From Gimesia benthica (GTDB lineage Bacteria > Planctomycetota > Planctomycetia > Planctomycetales > Planctomycetaceae), in contig NZ_CP043930.1 in assembly GCF_009720525.1 (NCBI RefSeq), positions 6,274,001 to 6,338,000 of the forward strand: 64,000 bases of DNA, given 5' to 3'. Below the pieces are notes generated by a model. The model was not told the origin of the DNA, made no database searches, and saw nothing but the letters and a program-made list of their open reading frames with translations. The translations under genes were made by a program, and so were the position numbers. Shown here in pieces: positions 34,488 through 44,126 of this stretch (position 1 is the stretch's first letter; every line of letters starts with the position of its first letter).

Positions 34488-37026
34488 TTTACAATGTATT
34501 GAAGACTATCTAGACGAACGTCTCAGCGATTCAGCGGTCGTTGAGTTTGAATATCATCTCATCGGCTGTGAACACTGCCGCACCGAACTGCAAAAACGCT
34601 CTGCTGAGCCGGAGATCTGGCGTGATGCCATAGCATTGCTGAGCAGCATCGATAGTTTTTCTCATGACCAGAACTCTGGAGAGCAAAGCAACGGTCAAGG
34701 AGATCAGCATGTTTCCAATGTGCTCGAGTTACTCGCTCCGACTGACGACCCGGAGATGCTCGGTCGCATCGGTGGCTATGAAATTATCGGAGTCGTGGGG
34801 TTTGGAGGGATGGGGGCGGTCTTGAAGGGATTCGACAAGTCACTATGCCGCGTGGTGGCGATTAAAATGATGGCTCCACATCTGGCTGGTAGCGGTTCGG
34901 CTCGCAGACGATTCCAGCGTGAAGCCAAAGCAGCGGCGGCGATCACTCACGAGAACGTTATCGATATTTATGGGGTTTCCGAAGAGAATGGACTGCCCTA
35001 TCTGGTTATGCCCTTTGCTCGCGGGCCATCGTTGCAAAAACGTATCAATGAAAGTGGTCCGCTGACGACTCATGAGGTGGTTCGGATTGGGCTCCAAATT
35101 GCTTCTGGCCTGGCGGCGGCTCACGAGCAGGGGCTTGTTCATCGAGACATCAAGCCGGCTAACATACTGCTGAATGAGGGAAACGAGAGACTGTGGATAA
35201 CTGACTTTGGCATTGCACGAGCGGTGGATGATGCATCGATGACACAGACCGGAGTAATTGCCGGTACACCGCAATACATGTCGCCTGAGCAGGCTAGAGG
35301 TGAGTCTGTGGATCAACGTAGCGATTTATTTAGCATGGGGAGTGTGCTTTACACCGCGTGTACTGGACGTCCACCGTTTCGCTCCGAATCGGCCTACGGT
35401 GTTCTGCGCCGCATCACTGATACCGCCCCGCGGCGGATCATCGAGATTAATCCAGACATTCCGATATGGTTATGTCGACTCATCGAACGACTAATGGAGA
35501 AACACCCCACCGATCGTTTCAAAGGAGCTAGTGAAGTGGTCAAAGTACTGGAAGGATGTATGGCTCATCTGCAACAGCCAACTATAGTCGAATTACCACA
35601 GTGTGTCGCATCGTCAAGCCGCTCTGGTGAGTCAGTCTCTCCGAAAGATAAAAAGTGGCCTAAGCAGAGTCGTTCTAAATCCACACATTCATCTTATTGG
35701 CGACGCACGAGAAATTGGATTTTGATTTGCTTGGCGATACTGGCGGGAAGCGGGATTGCCGCAATGCAAATGACGAAACCAGAGGATATCTCTGGAAGGT
35801 GGTCGGGTGAGAAGTGGAAAAGCGTTTCATTAACGACAGTGGAAAAGGCATCCGGATGGTACACCGGTACATTTACTAATTTGGATGGTCGTCAAGGTGC
35901 CCTTCAGCTTGAGTGGTCTCGATTGCAACGGCGTTATAACGGTCGGTGGATGATCGGCGATGATTTGTCTGGTTCCGTAACGCTGCGAGTCAGCGCCAAC
36001 GAACTTCGTGGAGCCGTAGCGGTGGACTCCTATTCGCGTGTCGCCGCGAAGATGCCCCGCTTGCGCGAGTTCATTTGGGTACGTAGTCCTGACGCGGTAA
36101 AGAGGTTTCACACAGACAAATTCAAAGGTCCACCAACAGCTATTCAGTCTCCGGTCATTGGTCATATCGTTCGATGGGGTGAAGGCATCCGCGAAAACAG
36201 CCATGTCAACAAGGGAGATCTGTTAGCCGAAGTGGCAAATCTGGATTCCGAATATCTAGACCGACTCAAAAAGCAGTTGGCCGACTCTGCTGTTCAAGTT
36301 GAAGCAGCCAAGAAAACTCTCGAGTCGGACCGAAGACAGCTGGAAGCCATGCGGTCTATTGTGGCTGCTTTAAAATCACAGCAATCGGTTTACGAGAAGG
36401 TGGCGAATGAGTTCTCTAAGGCATCAAGAATTGTTGTAGACTCAGCAAAGATCAAAGTCGAAACCACCAAAGCAGAACGGGATGAAGTTTTCGCGGAGTT
36501 GGAGCAGGCTCGGGCGGAGTTCGATCAGCAAAAGATGTTGTTCGATAAGAGGCTTGTCTCTCAACTCAAATTCAAACAGGCTGAACGCAAGCTTAAACAA
36601 GCTGAGGCAAAGGTTAAAAATGCCGAAACTCAGATTCAGTCGTCGAAAAACGAGTTGAATATGAAATTGAATGATCGGGCATCAAAGCAAGCTAAAGCGA
36701 AAGCCGATCTTGCTCAAGTCGCTGCTCAACTAAACAAGGCACTGGCTGATATAGCAAGACTCGAGAGCGATATCGCGAAAGCGGAATCGCACGTCGCAAA
36801 ATCCCAAAGTGTTTACGAAGAGTTGCAGACAAAGTTATCACGACAAGCAAAGATTATTGTTAGAGCACCCTTTACCGGATTCGTTACTGATGTCATCGAT
36901 GCGAGGGGCGTCCTCAAAAAAGGTGGCTTGCTTTGTTATCTCTGGCCGGAGGTTGCTGAAAACGTGCCTGAAAATTCATCAGTTGAGAAGAAGCACAGTA
37001 ATGAAGAAGCAGACGCCGATGACTAG
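34456..37026 (+). CDS. Zinc-finger Ser/Thr protein kinase fused to an HlyD-like membrane-fusion region
   Basis: Domains of the 856-aa protein in order: an anti-sigma-type zf-HC2 motif at about residues 10-50 (LDERLSDSAVVEFEYHLIGC, EHC); a protein kinase at about 105-365 with GFGGMGAV, Lys137 in VAIK, HRDIKPANIL with Asp231, DFGIAR and GTPQYMSPEQ; a membrane helix at 421-439 (WILICLAILAGSGIAAM); and an exported part with a short beta region. From about 555 it is HlyD-like: SPVIGHIVRWGEGIRENSHV, a coiled coil of more than 200 residues, and APFTGFVTDVID. GGGAGG lies 9 nt before the ATG. The fusion of a cytoplasmic kinase with a periplasmic adaptor is unusual. The end at 37026 abuts IS debris, so the C-terminus may be shortened. 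Confidence 0.85.
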   Translation: MNMNPIEKVCNLQCIEDYLDERLSDSAVVEFEYHLIGCEHCRTELQKRSAEPEIWRDAIALLSSIDSFSHDQNSGEQSNGQGDQHVSNVLELLAPTDDPEMLGRIGGYEIIGVVGFGGMGAVLKGFDKSLCRVVAIKMMAPHLAGSGSARRRFQREAKAAAAITHENVIDIYGVSEENGLPYLVMPFARGPSLQKRINESGPLTTHEVVRIGLQIASGLAAAHEQGLVHRDIKPANILLNEGNERLWITDFGIARAVDDASMTQTGVIAGTPQYMSPEQARGESVDQRSDLFSMGSVLYTACTGRPPFRSESAYGVLRRITDTAPRRIIEINPDIPIWLCRLIERLMEKHPTDRFKGASEVVKVLEGCMAHLQQPTIVELPQCVASSSRSGESVSPKDKKWPKQSRSKSTHSSYWRRTRNWILICLAILAGSGIAAMQMTKPEDISGRWSGEKWKSVSLTTVEKASGWYTGTFTNLDGRQGALQLEWSRLQRRYNGRWMIGDDLSGSVTLRVSANELRGAVAVDSYSRVAAKMPRLREFIWVRSPDAVKRFHTDKFKGPPTAIQSPVIGHIVRWGEGIRENSHVNKGDLLAEVANLDSEYLDRLKKQLADSAVQVEAAKKTLESDRRQLEAMRSIVAALKSQQSVYEKVANEFSKASRIVVDSAKIKVETTKAERDEVFAELEQARAEFDQQKMLFDKRLVSQLKFKQAERKLKQAEAKVKNAETQIQSSKNELNMKLNDRASKQAKAKADLAQVAAQLNKALADIARLESDIAKAESHVAKSQSVYEELQTKLSRQAKIIVRAPFTGFVTDVIDARGVLKKGGLLCYLWPEVAENVPENSSVEKKHSNEEADADD

Positions 37027-37109
37027 TATTACAGCACTAGGAATGTCTTGGAAAATACTTCTGAATCTATTGGATTCGGAGCATCAAACCTGCACAAGGA
37101 GGTGCTGTC

Positions 37110-37312
37110 ATGGATGCTCGTGAAACTCGTCGGCTGAAGCCGGAACTAAGTCGTTATTTAAATCGCTTTGCGGACTGCTTATAGCCCGCAGGGATACCCG
37201 AGAGCATCTGCCCGTTTATGTGGAAGGCAATTGTCCGATTTGCCACGCAAAAGTGCCGAGCGGATTGCCGTTGCTTCGCGGCAGCATGACTCCGGTACTG
37301 CGGTGGCGGAGA
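37110..37312 (+). pseudogene. N-terminal fragment of an IS701-type transposase
   Basis: ATG at 37110, with AAGGAGG 8 nt upstream, opens MDARETRRLKPELSRYLNRF, an IS701-family N-terminus. The frame breaks at once (TAG after ADCL). The sequence continues in other frames as RRDTREHLPVYVEG and LSDLPRKSAERIAVASRQH, so at least two frameshifts are present. It is then cut by the IS3 sequence. Confidence 0.75.
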
Positions 37313-37517
37313 TCGTCTGAAGATGGGGATCACCGAACAGGCCTTTTACCGCTGGAAGAAGAAATACGCCGGCCTGGGCGTCGCTGAAGTCCGCAGACTG
37401 AAGCAGTTGGAAGAGGAAAACCGGAAGCTCAAACAACTGGTGGCTGACCTGAGCCTGGATAAGAGCATGCTCCAGGACGTTCTCAAAAAAAAGCTGCGAG
37501 GTCCGCTCGTCGCGTAG
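37313..37517 (+). pseudogene. IS3 orfA, N-terminus missing
   Basis: What remains is the end of the helix-turn-helix (MGITEQAFYRWKKKYAGLGV) and the leucine-zipper coiled coil (RLKQLEEENRKLKQLVADLS). The sequence ahead of it still resembles SGTAVAEI but is out of frame. The intact counterpart would begin MKRKRYTEEQIAFALRQAES, as in the copy at 54077-54336. Confidence 0.8.
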
Positions 37518-38332
37518 TGGTGAAGCGGCTTCAGGCAGGTTATTCCCAAAGCGAACGTCGTGTTTACAGGGTGCTGAACTTTCTACGAGCCAGTCACCGT
37601 TACCAGAGTGTTCTTGATGAACGGGCCGAGCTGCGGATGCGACTGCGCGAACTGGCCACCATTCGTGTGCGCTATGGTTATCGGCAGCTGCATATCCTGT
37701 TACAGCGGGAAGGCTGGCGTGTGAATCACAAGCTGGTGTATCGTCTCTATTGTGAAGAAGGCCTGCAGATGTAGATCAAAACACCTCGTCGGAACAAAAG
37801 CTGTGCCGTTCGTGGTGAGCGTTCTCCAGCCCGGCAGTCCAATGAAACGTGGAGTATGGACTTCATGTCCGATCAGCTTTATTCTGGACGGAGATACCGA
37901 CTGCTGACGTTAGTTGATAACTTTAGCCGTGAGAGTCTGGCGATCCAGGCCGGACAGCGTCTGACCGGTGATGATGTTGTTCAGATTCTGGAGCAGGTCA
38001 CGCAGCAGCGTGGTGCTCATCCAGAAACGATTCGAGTCGACAACGGCCCTGAATTTATTTCGAAGAGTCTGGACTGGTGGGCTTACTGGAACCGTGTGAA
38101 GCATTACTTCAGTCGTCCGGGGAAGCCGACAGATAATGCGTTTATTGAATCCTTCAACGGTCGACTGCGACAGGAATGTCTGAACCAGCACTGGTTCCTG
38201 TCACTGGAAGATGCCCAGAAAAAACTGGATTCCTGGCGTAAGGATTACAACGAGCGGCGTCCCCACAGTGCATTGGGCAACAGGACGCCTCAGGAGTTTG
38301 CGAAGTTTTCAGACCAGGCATGCCTGGTCTGA
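37517..38332 (+). pseudogene. IS3 orfB transposase with one nonsense codon
   Basis: The N-terminal HTH_21 region ([20 protein letters not shown] to LVYRLYCEEGLQM) ends at TAG 37772-37774, and the same frame continues with the rve core. The DDE residues are intact: Asp in WSMDFM, Asp in RVDNGPEF and Glu in FIESFNGR. The C-terminus ends inside a perfect palindrome. Apart from the amber codon the gene would be complete. Confidence 0.85.
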
Positions 38333-38335
38333 AAA
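38306..38335. terminator. Perfect 30-bp palindrome at the end of IS3 copy 1 orfB
   Basis: The arms TTTTCAGACCAGGCA and TGCCTGGTCTGAAAA are exact complements and include the orfB stop codon TGA. The sequence differs from the palindrome at the same place in copy 2, yet both are perfect, which implies that the fold is kept. Confidence 0.75.
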
Positions 38336-38601
38336 ACCTTGTTCACTCGCATTCCAACTGGTACAGAGTTGGGGGCATGGTCATATGAGTGGATGTCGGA
38401 ATATCAAATATTTTGAGATTTAATATTCATGATTCCTAAATCTTTTAAGAGTTGAATCATCAAAATTACTGAATATATTATATAGACAACATGAACGATT
38501 GTAGCTATGTTGTACATGTCATCGAATGCTTGCACTAGAATTTGAGTGATTCATTTCAATAGATAAAATAACACTTACCTTAATACAGAAGGAGAAATAA
38601 A

Positions 38602-39009
38602 ATGTACGTTAAGCTTATTTGTGTTGCAATTCTTTCATTTATAACCTTGTTTTTCTTTAGTTCTCAACATCCAACTGTAGCTCTAAGTTATTCAGACCTG
38701 CAAACGGCTGTTGGTGCGTGTGAAGCTCATGGAAGTTTACAAGAAGTGAGATGTCAAGTAACAGAAGATCTATGTACCTCTGATGATCAGATCGATTGCA
38801 TAATTGAAGTTTTCCACACGGGATGTACGGGCGTCAATGCCCCAAAACCAGAAGGCGCAGGATCTCAGAATCATAAAGAGATTCAGTGCTCAAATAGTTA
38901 CTTTCAAGGGAAATGCAGATGGTCTCTTTCACTAAACAAATGTGTATTTGGTCAGTATGTACAACCTTCTCTAACGTGTGGCACAAAGATCGGCGCCGAA
39001 GGTTGCTAG
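38602..39009 (+). CDS. Exported cysteine-rich small protein
   Basis: The 135-aa product begins with a clear signal peptide (LICVAILSFITLFFFSS), and its mature part holds about twelve cysteines, an even number that suits disulfide bonds (VGACEAHG, VRCQVTEDLCTSDDQIDC, GKCRWSLSLNKC). No known family is recognised. AAGGAG sits 7 nt before the ATG, a strong site that supports expression. It precedes the LolA-like, C39-like and DUF1573 genes in the same direction after 136 nt, so it may be a substrate or partner of that exported set. Confidence 0.75.
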   Translation: MYVKLICVAILSFITLFFFSSQHPTVALSYSDLQTAVGACEAHGSLQEVRCQVTEDLCTSDDQIDCIIEVFHTGCTGVNAPKPEGAGSQNHKEIQCSNSYFQGKCRWSLSLNKCVFGQYVQPSLTCGTKIGAEGC

Positions 39010-39145
39010 AAATCAGATCAATAATTTTTAAACCTTAGAAGTGTTACTTTTATGTAAAATAGCATGGTGAATTGCCAGATATTGAGAGCATAATTTTCTC
39101 TTCTGAGAATGATTGAGTAGTTGATCTCTAATATGGATTTAGCTC

Positions 39146-40444
39146 ATGAGTAACAACAGCTGGCTGAAACTTTATTGGATGCATGGGCTTTGTAGGTCAG
39201 TACAGTTTCGAGCCGTTGCTATTGTATTATGTTTAACTCAGATCGTCTTGGGGCAAGACGCACCAAAATCTACCCCGAGTTCAGAGAACGAAAATCAGAA
39301 AGTTTCTAATTGGATCGAATCGACAAAGAAGTGGATCACATCAACAAAGCGAAACTCTGGTAACCCTCCAACGGACCGCCAGCTATCAGAAAGAGCTGTG
39401 GAAGCAGGCGCTTCTCCTGATGAGTTTATGGCTTGTTGGAAGATACTTCTAAAGGAGCAACAACCTGTTGTTTCAAAGTCCGATCTCATTGAATTAATTA
39501 AAGCTAAGCGTGCATCAATTCACGACATGTATTGTAAATATAAATTTCAATGGGAGGAACTGGACGAAAATGATGAACTGTCTGAGACTTTCCGCGTGGA
39601 GAATTCTTTTTTTCGGTCTGGGGTTAAACTTAGAATGCATGCTAAGAACTGGAAAGGCTCGAGTCCAAAACCAACTGATAGCGATATCTCTTATAATGGC
39701 GATTATGTTCAGTATGTTGATTTCTCGCTTAAAACTCCTAACGCATCAATTAGTAAGTTGCGAGGTTACAACGATTTCTATTTCCCTTACGACGTGCTAG
39801 CAAACGCTATGCTGCTAAACAGCGACGTCGATCTTGGTCTAAAGGGGGCACGACCTTATGACCTGTTAGAAATGTTGGGCGGTAAGTATACTCTCCTATT
39901 GCAAAGACTTGAGGAAGTAGACGGTCGGGAGTGCTTGGTAGCCACCGATACGATGTTTCGAGTCTATTTGGATGTAGAACGCGATTTTTCGGTGATCCGT
40001 TTTGAAAGCGTAAGTTTGGTTTTAGATTCTAGTGTAGTGGCCAAAATTATTGACTATCAGTTAGATTACACGCGGAGATTTGAATCCATGAAAAATTATG
40101 GCAATGGTTTATGGTTACCGCACAAGATTGAGACAACTTCTCTGAAGGACGGAAAGGTTATTAATCGTCAGATAACTGAAGTTTCAGAGATGACTGTAAA
40201 TGAAGGTGTCAACGATAATATTTTTAATGACATCATCCCCAAAGGAGCATTCGTTTTTGACAGCATTCAAAATGCGTCTTATCGCTATGGGGAGAATCAG
40301 TCTATCGAGGGAACACTTGAAGACGAGATGAAAAATGCTGTCAAGCGGGGCCAGACTCAGTGGGCTCTGATTATTATCAACATCGTTTTTGTTTGCGCGA
40401 TGATTGGTTGGATGTTGTGGCGGAGGCATTCACAAGATGCTTAG
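39146..40444 (+). CDS. Exported LolA-like protein with C-terminal membrane helix
   Basis: The 432-aa protein has an N-terminal signal or anchor (FRAVAIVLCLTQIVLG), a polar linker, and from about residue 115 a domain of alternating strands (SIHDMYCKYKFQWEEL, then VRLR-like segments, FRVYLDVERDFSVIRFE, LWLPHKIETTSL) of the kind seen in LolA/outer-membrane lipoprotein-sorting proteins. A helix at about 405-425 (WALIIINIVFVCAMIGWML) is followed by a basic tail. It overlaps the peptidase gene by 8 nt, so the two are translationally coupled. The protein may hold or scan a lipid or peptide ligand in the periplasm; that is inference. Confidence 0.65.
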   Translation: MSNNSWLKLYWMHGLCRSVQFRAVAIVLCLTQIVLGQDAPKSTPSSENENQKVSNWIESTKKWITSTKRNSGNPPTDRQLSERAVEAGASPDEFMACWKILLKEQQPVVSKSDLIELIKAKRASIHDMYCKYKFQWEELDENDELSETFRVENSFFRSGVKLRMHAKNWKGSSPKPTDSDISYNGDYVQYVDFSLKTPNASISKLRGYNDFYFPYDVLANAMLLNSDVDLGLKGARPYDLLEMLGGKYTLLLQRLEEVDGRECLVATDTMFRVYLDVERDFSVIRFESVSLVLDSSVVAKIIDYQLDYTRRFESMKNYGNGLWLPHKIETTSLKDGKVINRQITEVSEMTVNEGVNDNIFNDIIPKGAFVFDSIQNASYRYGENQSIEGTLEDEMKNAVKRGQTQWALIIINIVFVCAMIGWMLWRRHSQDA

Positions 40445-41069
40445 ACAAATCGAGGGGAAGATACGAAATGCGTTTGTGCTAGCTGTTGTGGCAACAATCT
40501 TGTTTGTACCAACCAAGCGTGCATCGCCAGTTGATGATGTCAACACTACTACCCTACCGACTCTCACAGACAATGGTTACCAAACCGCGTGTGGACCGAT
40601 CGCTTGTTTTGTGGCGATGCGATTGATGGGTGTCGATTGTTCTCTTGATACAATAATCACCAAGTGTGATTGGAAGGAGGGTGAGCTTACGACCTTACAA
40701 AGTATGCAGGACACATTCGCAGATTTCGAAAAAGAAATCGTGAGTATGCCTATTCGTGTCTCTCCTCAAGAGCTCGTGGATTACTTGGAAAGTGGCAACT
40801 ACGTGGCTGTGTTGCCCATACGTAAGCGAAGTGGGGAAGTCAACCATGCGGTTTGTGCTATCGGTTATGAAGAGGGTAACGTCATTGCCGTTGATTACCC
40901 CGAGTTGACACAGAAATACTCATTAGACAAGCTATGCGATATCTGGGACGGGCCTGTATTGCTCGTATCTCGCTCATACCATGGTTGGTTTACCAGAAAT
41001 TTGAAATGGTTGGTATTACCAATTCTGAGTGTGTTGATCTTTATCACGATTAAAGTTCGAGGCTATTAA
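40437..41069 (+). CDS. Membrane-anchored C39-like cysteine peptidase
   Basis: The 210-aa protein has an N-terminal hydrophobic segment and a C39-like papain fold: NGYQTACGPIACFVAMRLMG with the probable nucleophile Cys, VNHAVCAIGYEEG with His, and VIAVDYPEL with Asp. One membrane helix lies near the C-terminus (LKWLVLPILSVLIFITI). C39 peptidases cut leader peptides of exported peptides; here the domain is not fused to an ABC transporter. ATG at 40437 has GGAGG 9 nt upstream and overlaps the previous gene, whereas the longer frame from 40404 has no support. The DUF1573 gene follows after 3 nt. Confidence 0.75.
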   Translation: MLRQIEGKIRNAFVLAVVATILFVPTKRASPVDDVNTTTLPTLTDNGYQTACGPIACFVAMRLMGVDCSLDTIITKCDWKEGELTTLQSMQDTFADFEKEIVSMPIRVSPQELVDYLESGNYVAVLPIRKRSGEVNHAVCAIGYEEGNVIAVDYPELTQKYSLDKLCDIWDGPVLLVSRSYHGWFTRNLKWLVLPILSVLIFITIKVRGY

Positions 41070-41072
41070 ATC

Positions 41073-42146
41073 ATGACATCTCAGCAGAGTGTCTATCGAC
41101 AAGAAAGATTTAAAGGTCTATTCATTCTCTATGGGACATGCTTATGGCTAGTGCAACTTGTTGGCTGTGGTGAAATAAAAGAGTCACAATCGCTAAGTCA
41201 GAAGCAGCAACTGGTCGTGCTGACACATGATTTTGGAGTTGTGTCTCCCGGTCAATTGGTTGAACATGAATTCATAATCAAAAATGAAGAGATACAAGAA
41301 GTTGAATACACAAAGTATAATATTGGCTGCCCGTGCGTAACCATTGTTAGCAACTCAGGTCCCATACCAATCAATGGCGAGGGAGTAATTAAGCTAAAGA
41401 TGGAAACTCGAGGAATTAAAGGATTTGTGAAACGAAATGCCATGTTATTGTCCCCTGACTCGAAGGTGAAACCGGTCGTGCTGGAGCTAACCGGCACTGT
41501 TGCTAATATATGGCCTTCATCGAAGACGATTGAGCTTGGAAATCTGATGACTGGTTCAAGTACGTCCCGCAGTTTTCTTGTAATTGCTACTGGATATACG
41601 AATGCAAAGATCAAATCAGTATCGGTTCAAAATCCCGTTATTCAAACTAAAATAGAAGATGTAGTCCCCGACACGGTCTCCCGTGCCCGCGGACTAAGTC
41701 CGATCGGACAGGTGAAGCTCGAATGGGATGGGCAACCACTTCCACCAGGTCCTTTTGAGACAACAATTACTATTACGACCAATGTACCGGAGTTCGCAAC
41801 TATTCAGGTTCCGGTTGTCGGGTATGCTAGTGGATCCATAAAAGTGAGTCCCGCTAGTCTGCTATTCGGAAATGTGTCTGCTGGGGATCATGTGCGTCGT
41901 TCATGTAAGCTTATAGGTCCTATCAAATGGGCTGAAGTTCAATCGCTGCAGTTGAAAGCCGATCATGATTTCGTAGAGGGTGCGTTTTCTCGTGCATCAA
42001 ATGTAGAGACGGGGCAATTAGTTTTAGATGTCGACTTAAGTATACCAGAAATGAGTAAAAAAGGTCTCATCAAGGGTGATCTTTTGGTATCAAAGCAGAA
42101 TGGTAAATTCTCTTTCTCTGTACCTTATATTGCATTTGTTAAGTAA
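41073..42146 (+). CDS. DUF1573 lipoprotein
   Basis: The 357-aa protein has a lipobox (WLVQLVGC) after an N-terminal hydrophobic stretch and so should be lipid-anchored. A DUF1573 domain follows (HDFGVVSPGQLVEHEFIIKN, then NIGCPCVTIV), with two further immunoglobulin-like ASH-type repeats. DUF1573 proteins are abundant in Planctomycetes and Bacteroidetes, act outside the cytoplasm and often neighbour transglutaminase-like or C39-like proteases, as here. The gene is 3 nt from the peptidase gene and ends the cluster. Confidence 0.85.
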   Translation: MTSQQSVYRQERFKGLFILYGTCLWLVQLVGCGEIKESQSLSQKQQLVVLTHDFGVVSPGQLVEHEFIIKNEEIQEVEYTKYNIGCPCVTIVSNSGPIPINGEGVIKLKMETRGIKGFVKRNAMLLSPDSKVKPVVLELTGTVANIWPSSKTIELGNLMTGSSTSRSFLVIATGYTNAKIKSVSVQNPVIQTKIEDVVPDTVSRARGLSPIGQVKLEWDGQPLPPGPFETTITITTNVPEFATIQVPVVGYASGSIKVSPASLLFGNVSAGDHVRRSCKLIGPIKWAEVQSLQLKADHDFVEGAFSRASNVETGQLVLDVDLSIPEMSKKGLIKGDLLVSKQNGKFSFSVPYIAFVK

Positions 42147-42209
42147 CCAGGATGATTTAGGACTTTAGTTTAAAATTCCAGAAACTAGTGATTTTGAAAA
42201 TTCCTTGTG

Positions 42210-42642
42210 TTATTGCCTGTGACAGATCACACTATGGAGATTATTTGACCTTGCAAACTCCACTGGCGTTTGATTTCCCAGCGAGCTGTGTGGGCGGTTT
42301 TCGTTGTAGTCCAGCCACCACTGGTCAATTTGTTCCTGAGCGTCTGCCAAGCTTAAAAACCAATGCTGGTTTAAACACTCCTGGCGAACTCGCCCGTTGA
42401 ACGATTCAATATAATCATTGTTGGTTTGTTTTCTCAGTCGAATGAATCCCAGAGTCACTTTGTTGAAGTAAGCCCACCAGTCCAGACTCTTCGAAATGAA
42501 CTCAGGGCCGTTATCCGCACGGATTGACTGGGGACAGCCTTGGACCACTTTGACCCGATCCAGAGCTGTCACTACATTATCTCCAGTCAGTCGGGTTCCC
42601 ACCTGAATGGCCAGGCTCTCACGACTAAAGTTATCGACTGAC
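42210..42642 (-). pseudogene. IS3 orfB fragment, copy 3
   Basis: The frame [58 protein letters not shown] is the C-terminal half of the same transposase as at 53238-54074. Homology stops abruptly near 42642, where unrelated DNA begins, so the N-terminal half is gone. The C-terminal tail differs from the other copies (RSNNLHSVICHRQ). Confidence 0.85.
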
Positions 42643-42738
42643 AGGCCCCCCTCATTTCTGTACTAGTTGTTATGAGAGTATTGGGGGCTTAGCAGTGTTT
42701 CTCTGGAAGACGGACGTAGTCCGTCTGGAAAAGGAACA

Positions 42739-42877
42739 CTACTCTGAAAGATCTCTGGGGGTGCGGTACCCTAAGGAACTGTGTGGCCGCACTGTGTTGT
42801 ATTGTTCTTTCCAGGCCGTTGTCTGCTTCCGGGCGGATTTCAGGTTTTCGAATATCTCACAGTTCATGAACTCGTCC
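42739..42877 (-). pseudogene. C-terminal scrap of a second IS3-type transposase
   Basis: On minus it reads DEFMNCEIFENLKSARKQTT, then AWKEQYNTVRPHSSLGYRTP. It matches the end of the element at 42878-44169 (DEFLAVEVFESL, AWKEDYNGQRPHSSLGY) but lies in the opposite direction and is cut exactly at that element's left inverted repeat. Confidence 0.8.
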
Positions 42878-42977
42878 TGACCTGCCTTAAAAACCTGTAC
42901 CAGATTGGTCAGCTTTTCAAAAACTGATCCAAATGTTATGAAGGTTCTTAGCGTCCTTTTGGCGAGGAGAACTTTTG

Positions 42978-43262
42978 ATGAACAAGCGAAGAAAACGTCA
43001 CAACCCCGAGCAGATTGTCCGCAAGCTGCGTGATGCGGATGCAATGCTGAATGCCGGTAAAGATCTGGCATCCGTGCTGCAGATCCTGGAAGTCAGTGAA
43101 TCGACTTATCTGCGCTGGCGGAATCAGTATGGCGGCATGAAATCGGAAGAAGCCAAGCGCCTCAAACAACTGGAAGATGAGAATAAACGACTGAAAGAAC
43201 TGGTTGCTGATCTGTCTCTGGACAACAAGATGCTGAAATATCTCTCGGAGGGAAACTGGTAA
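42978..43262 (+). CDS. IS3-family transposase orfA
   Basis: This 94-aa protein has the helix-turn-helix of IS3 orfA (RHNPEQIVRKLRDADAML, then SESTYLRWRNQYGGM) and the coiled coil RLKQLEDENKRLKELVADLS. It would bind the inverted repeats and join orfB through a frameshift near its end. GAGGAG lies 8 nt before the ATG at 42978. It ends with TAA in EGNW where the orfB frame already runs. Confidence 0.9.
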   Translation: MNKRRKRHNPEQIVRKLRDADAMLNAGKDLASVLQILEVSESTYLRWRNQYGGMKSEEAKRLKQLEDENKRLKELVADLSLDNKMLKYLSEGNW

Positions 43263-44126
43263 GCCCTTCCCGAAAACGAGCCGCCGTCAAAGCGATCCAG
43301 AATGAGTTCCGTGTCTCTGAGCGGAGAGCCTGTGTGGTTCTGGATCAGCCTCGTTCCACTCAGCGTTACCAGTCGGGCCCACGCAGTGATGAGCCGTCTC
43401 TGGTCAAACGCATGTATGAGCTGGTGCGGTCACGGCCCCGGTTCGGCTATCGCCGGATCGCCAGGCTGCTGCAGCGGGAAGGCTGGCAGGCCAGCTTCAC
43501 TCGTGTGTACCGTTTATGGCGTCGGGAAGGGCTGAAAGTGCCTCAAAAGAAAAGAAAACATCGCAGGACCGGTGACTCCCGGAATGGTTGTCACCGGCTG
43601 CGGCCAGAACAGAAAGATCATGTCTGGTGCTGGGATTTTGTGTTTGATCGAACCGCCTCGGGAGTGGTTTTCGATTGTCGATGAGTTCACCCGGGAATGT
43701 CTGGCTTTGAAGGTTGATCGAAGCATTCGCAGCGAGGATGTGATTGATACTCTGGTTGAACTGTTTTCTTCCAGGGGAGTGCCGCAGTGCATCCGGAGTG
43801 ACAACGGTCCAGAAATTGTCTCCAGAGCAATTCAATGCTGGCTGAATCAACTGGAGATCAACTCGTTGTATATCGAGCCGGGAGCCCCCTGGGAAAACGG
43901 TTATGCGGAAAGTTTCAACAGTCGATTCCGGGATGAATTCCTGGCAGTCGAAGTGTTTGAGAGTCTGGGAACAGCCCGCAGGCTCACGGCTGCCTGGAAG
44001 GAAGATTACAACGGGCAACGCCCACATAGTTCGCTGGGATATGTTACCCCGGCAGAGTTTGCGAGTCGCTGTGCAGTTTCCAATCGGGCTGCGCCCTCAT
44101 TCCAACTGCACAGCGAAATTACCTAA
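43250..44126 (+). pseudogene. IS3-family transposase orfB, frameshifted
   Basis: The first part runs in one frame (GPRSDEPSLVKRMYELVRSR to HVWCWDFVFDRTASG) and stops at 43684. The second runs in another (WFSIVDEFTRECLALKVDRS to the end at 44126). Several bases are missing between FDRTASG and the WFSIVDEF of the core. The DDE residues are all present (CWDF, RSDNGPE, YAESFNSRF), so the loss of frame is the main defect. Confidence 0.85.

Larger units (their letters stand above)
37313..38383 (+). mobile_element. IS3-family element, copy 1 (5'-truncated, inactive)
   Basis: The orfA part is joined to the IS701 fragment and has lost its N-terminus (MGITEQAFYRWKKKYAGLGV onward). The orfB frame starts at 37517 and has one in-frame TAG at 37772-37774. 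The right inverted repeat ends at 38383 (CCAACTGGTACAGAGTTGGG in it). Left end missing. Confidence 0.85.
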
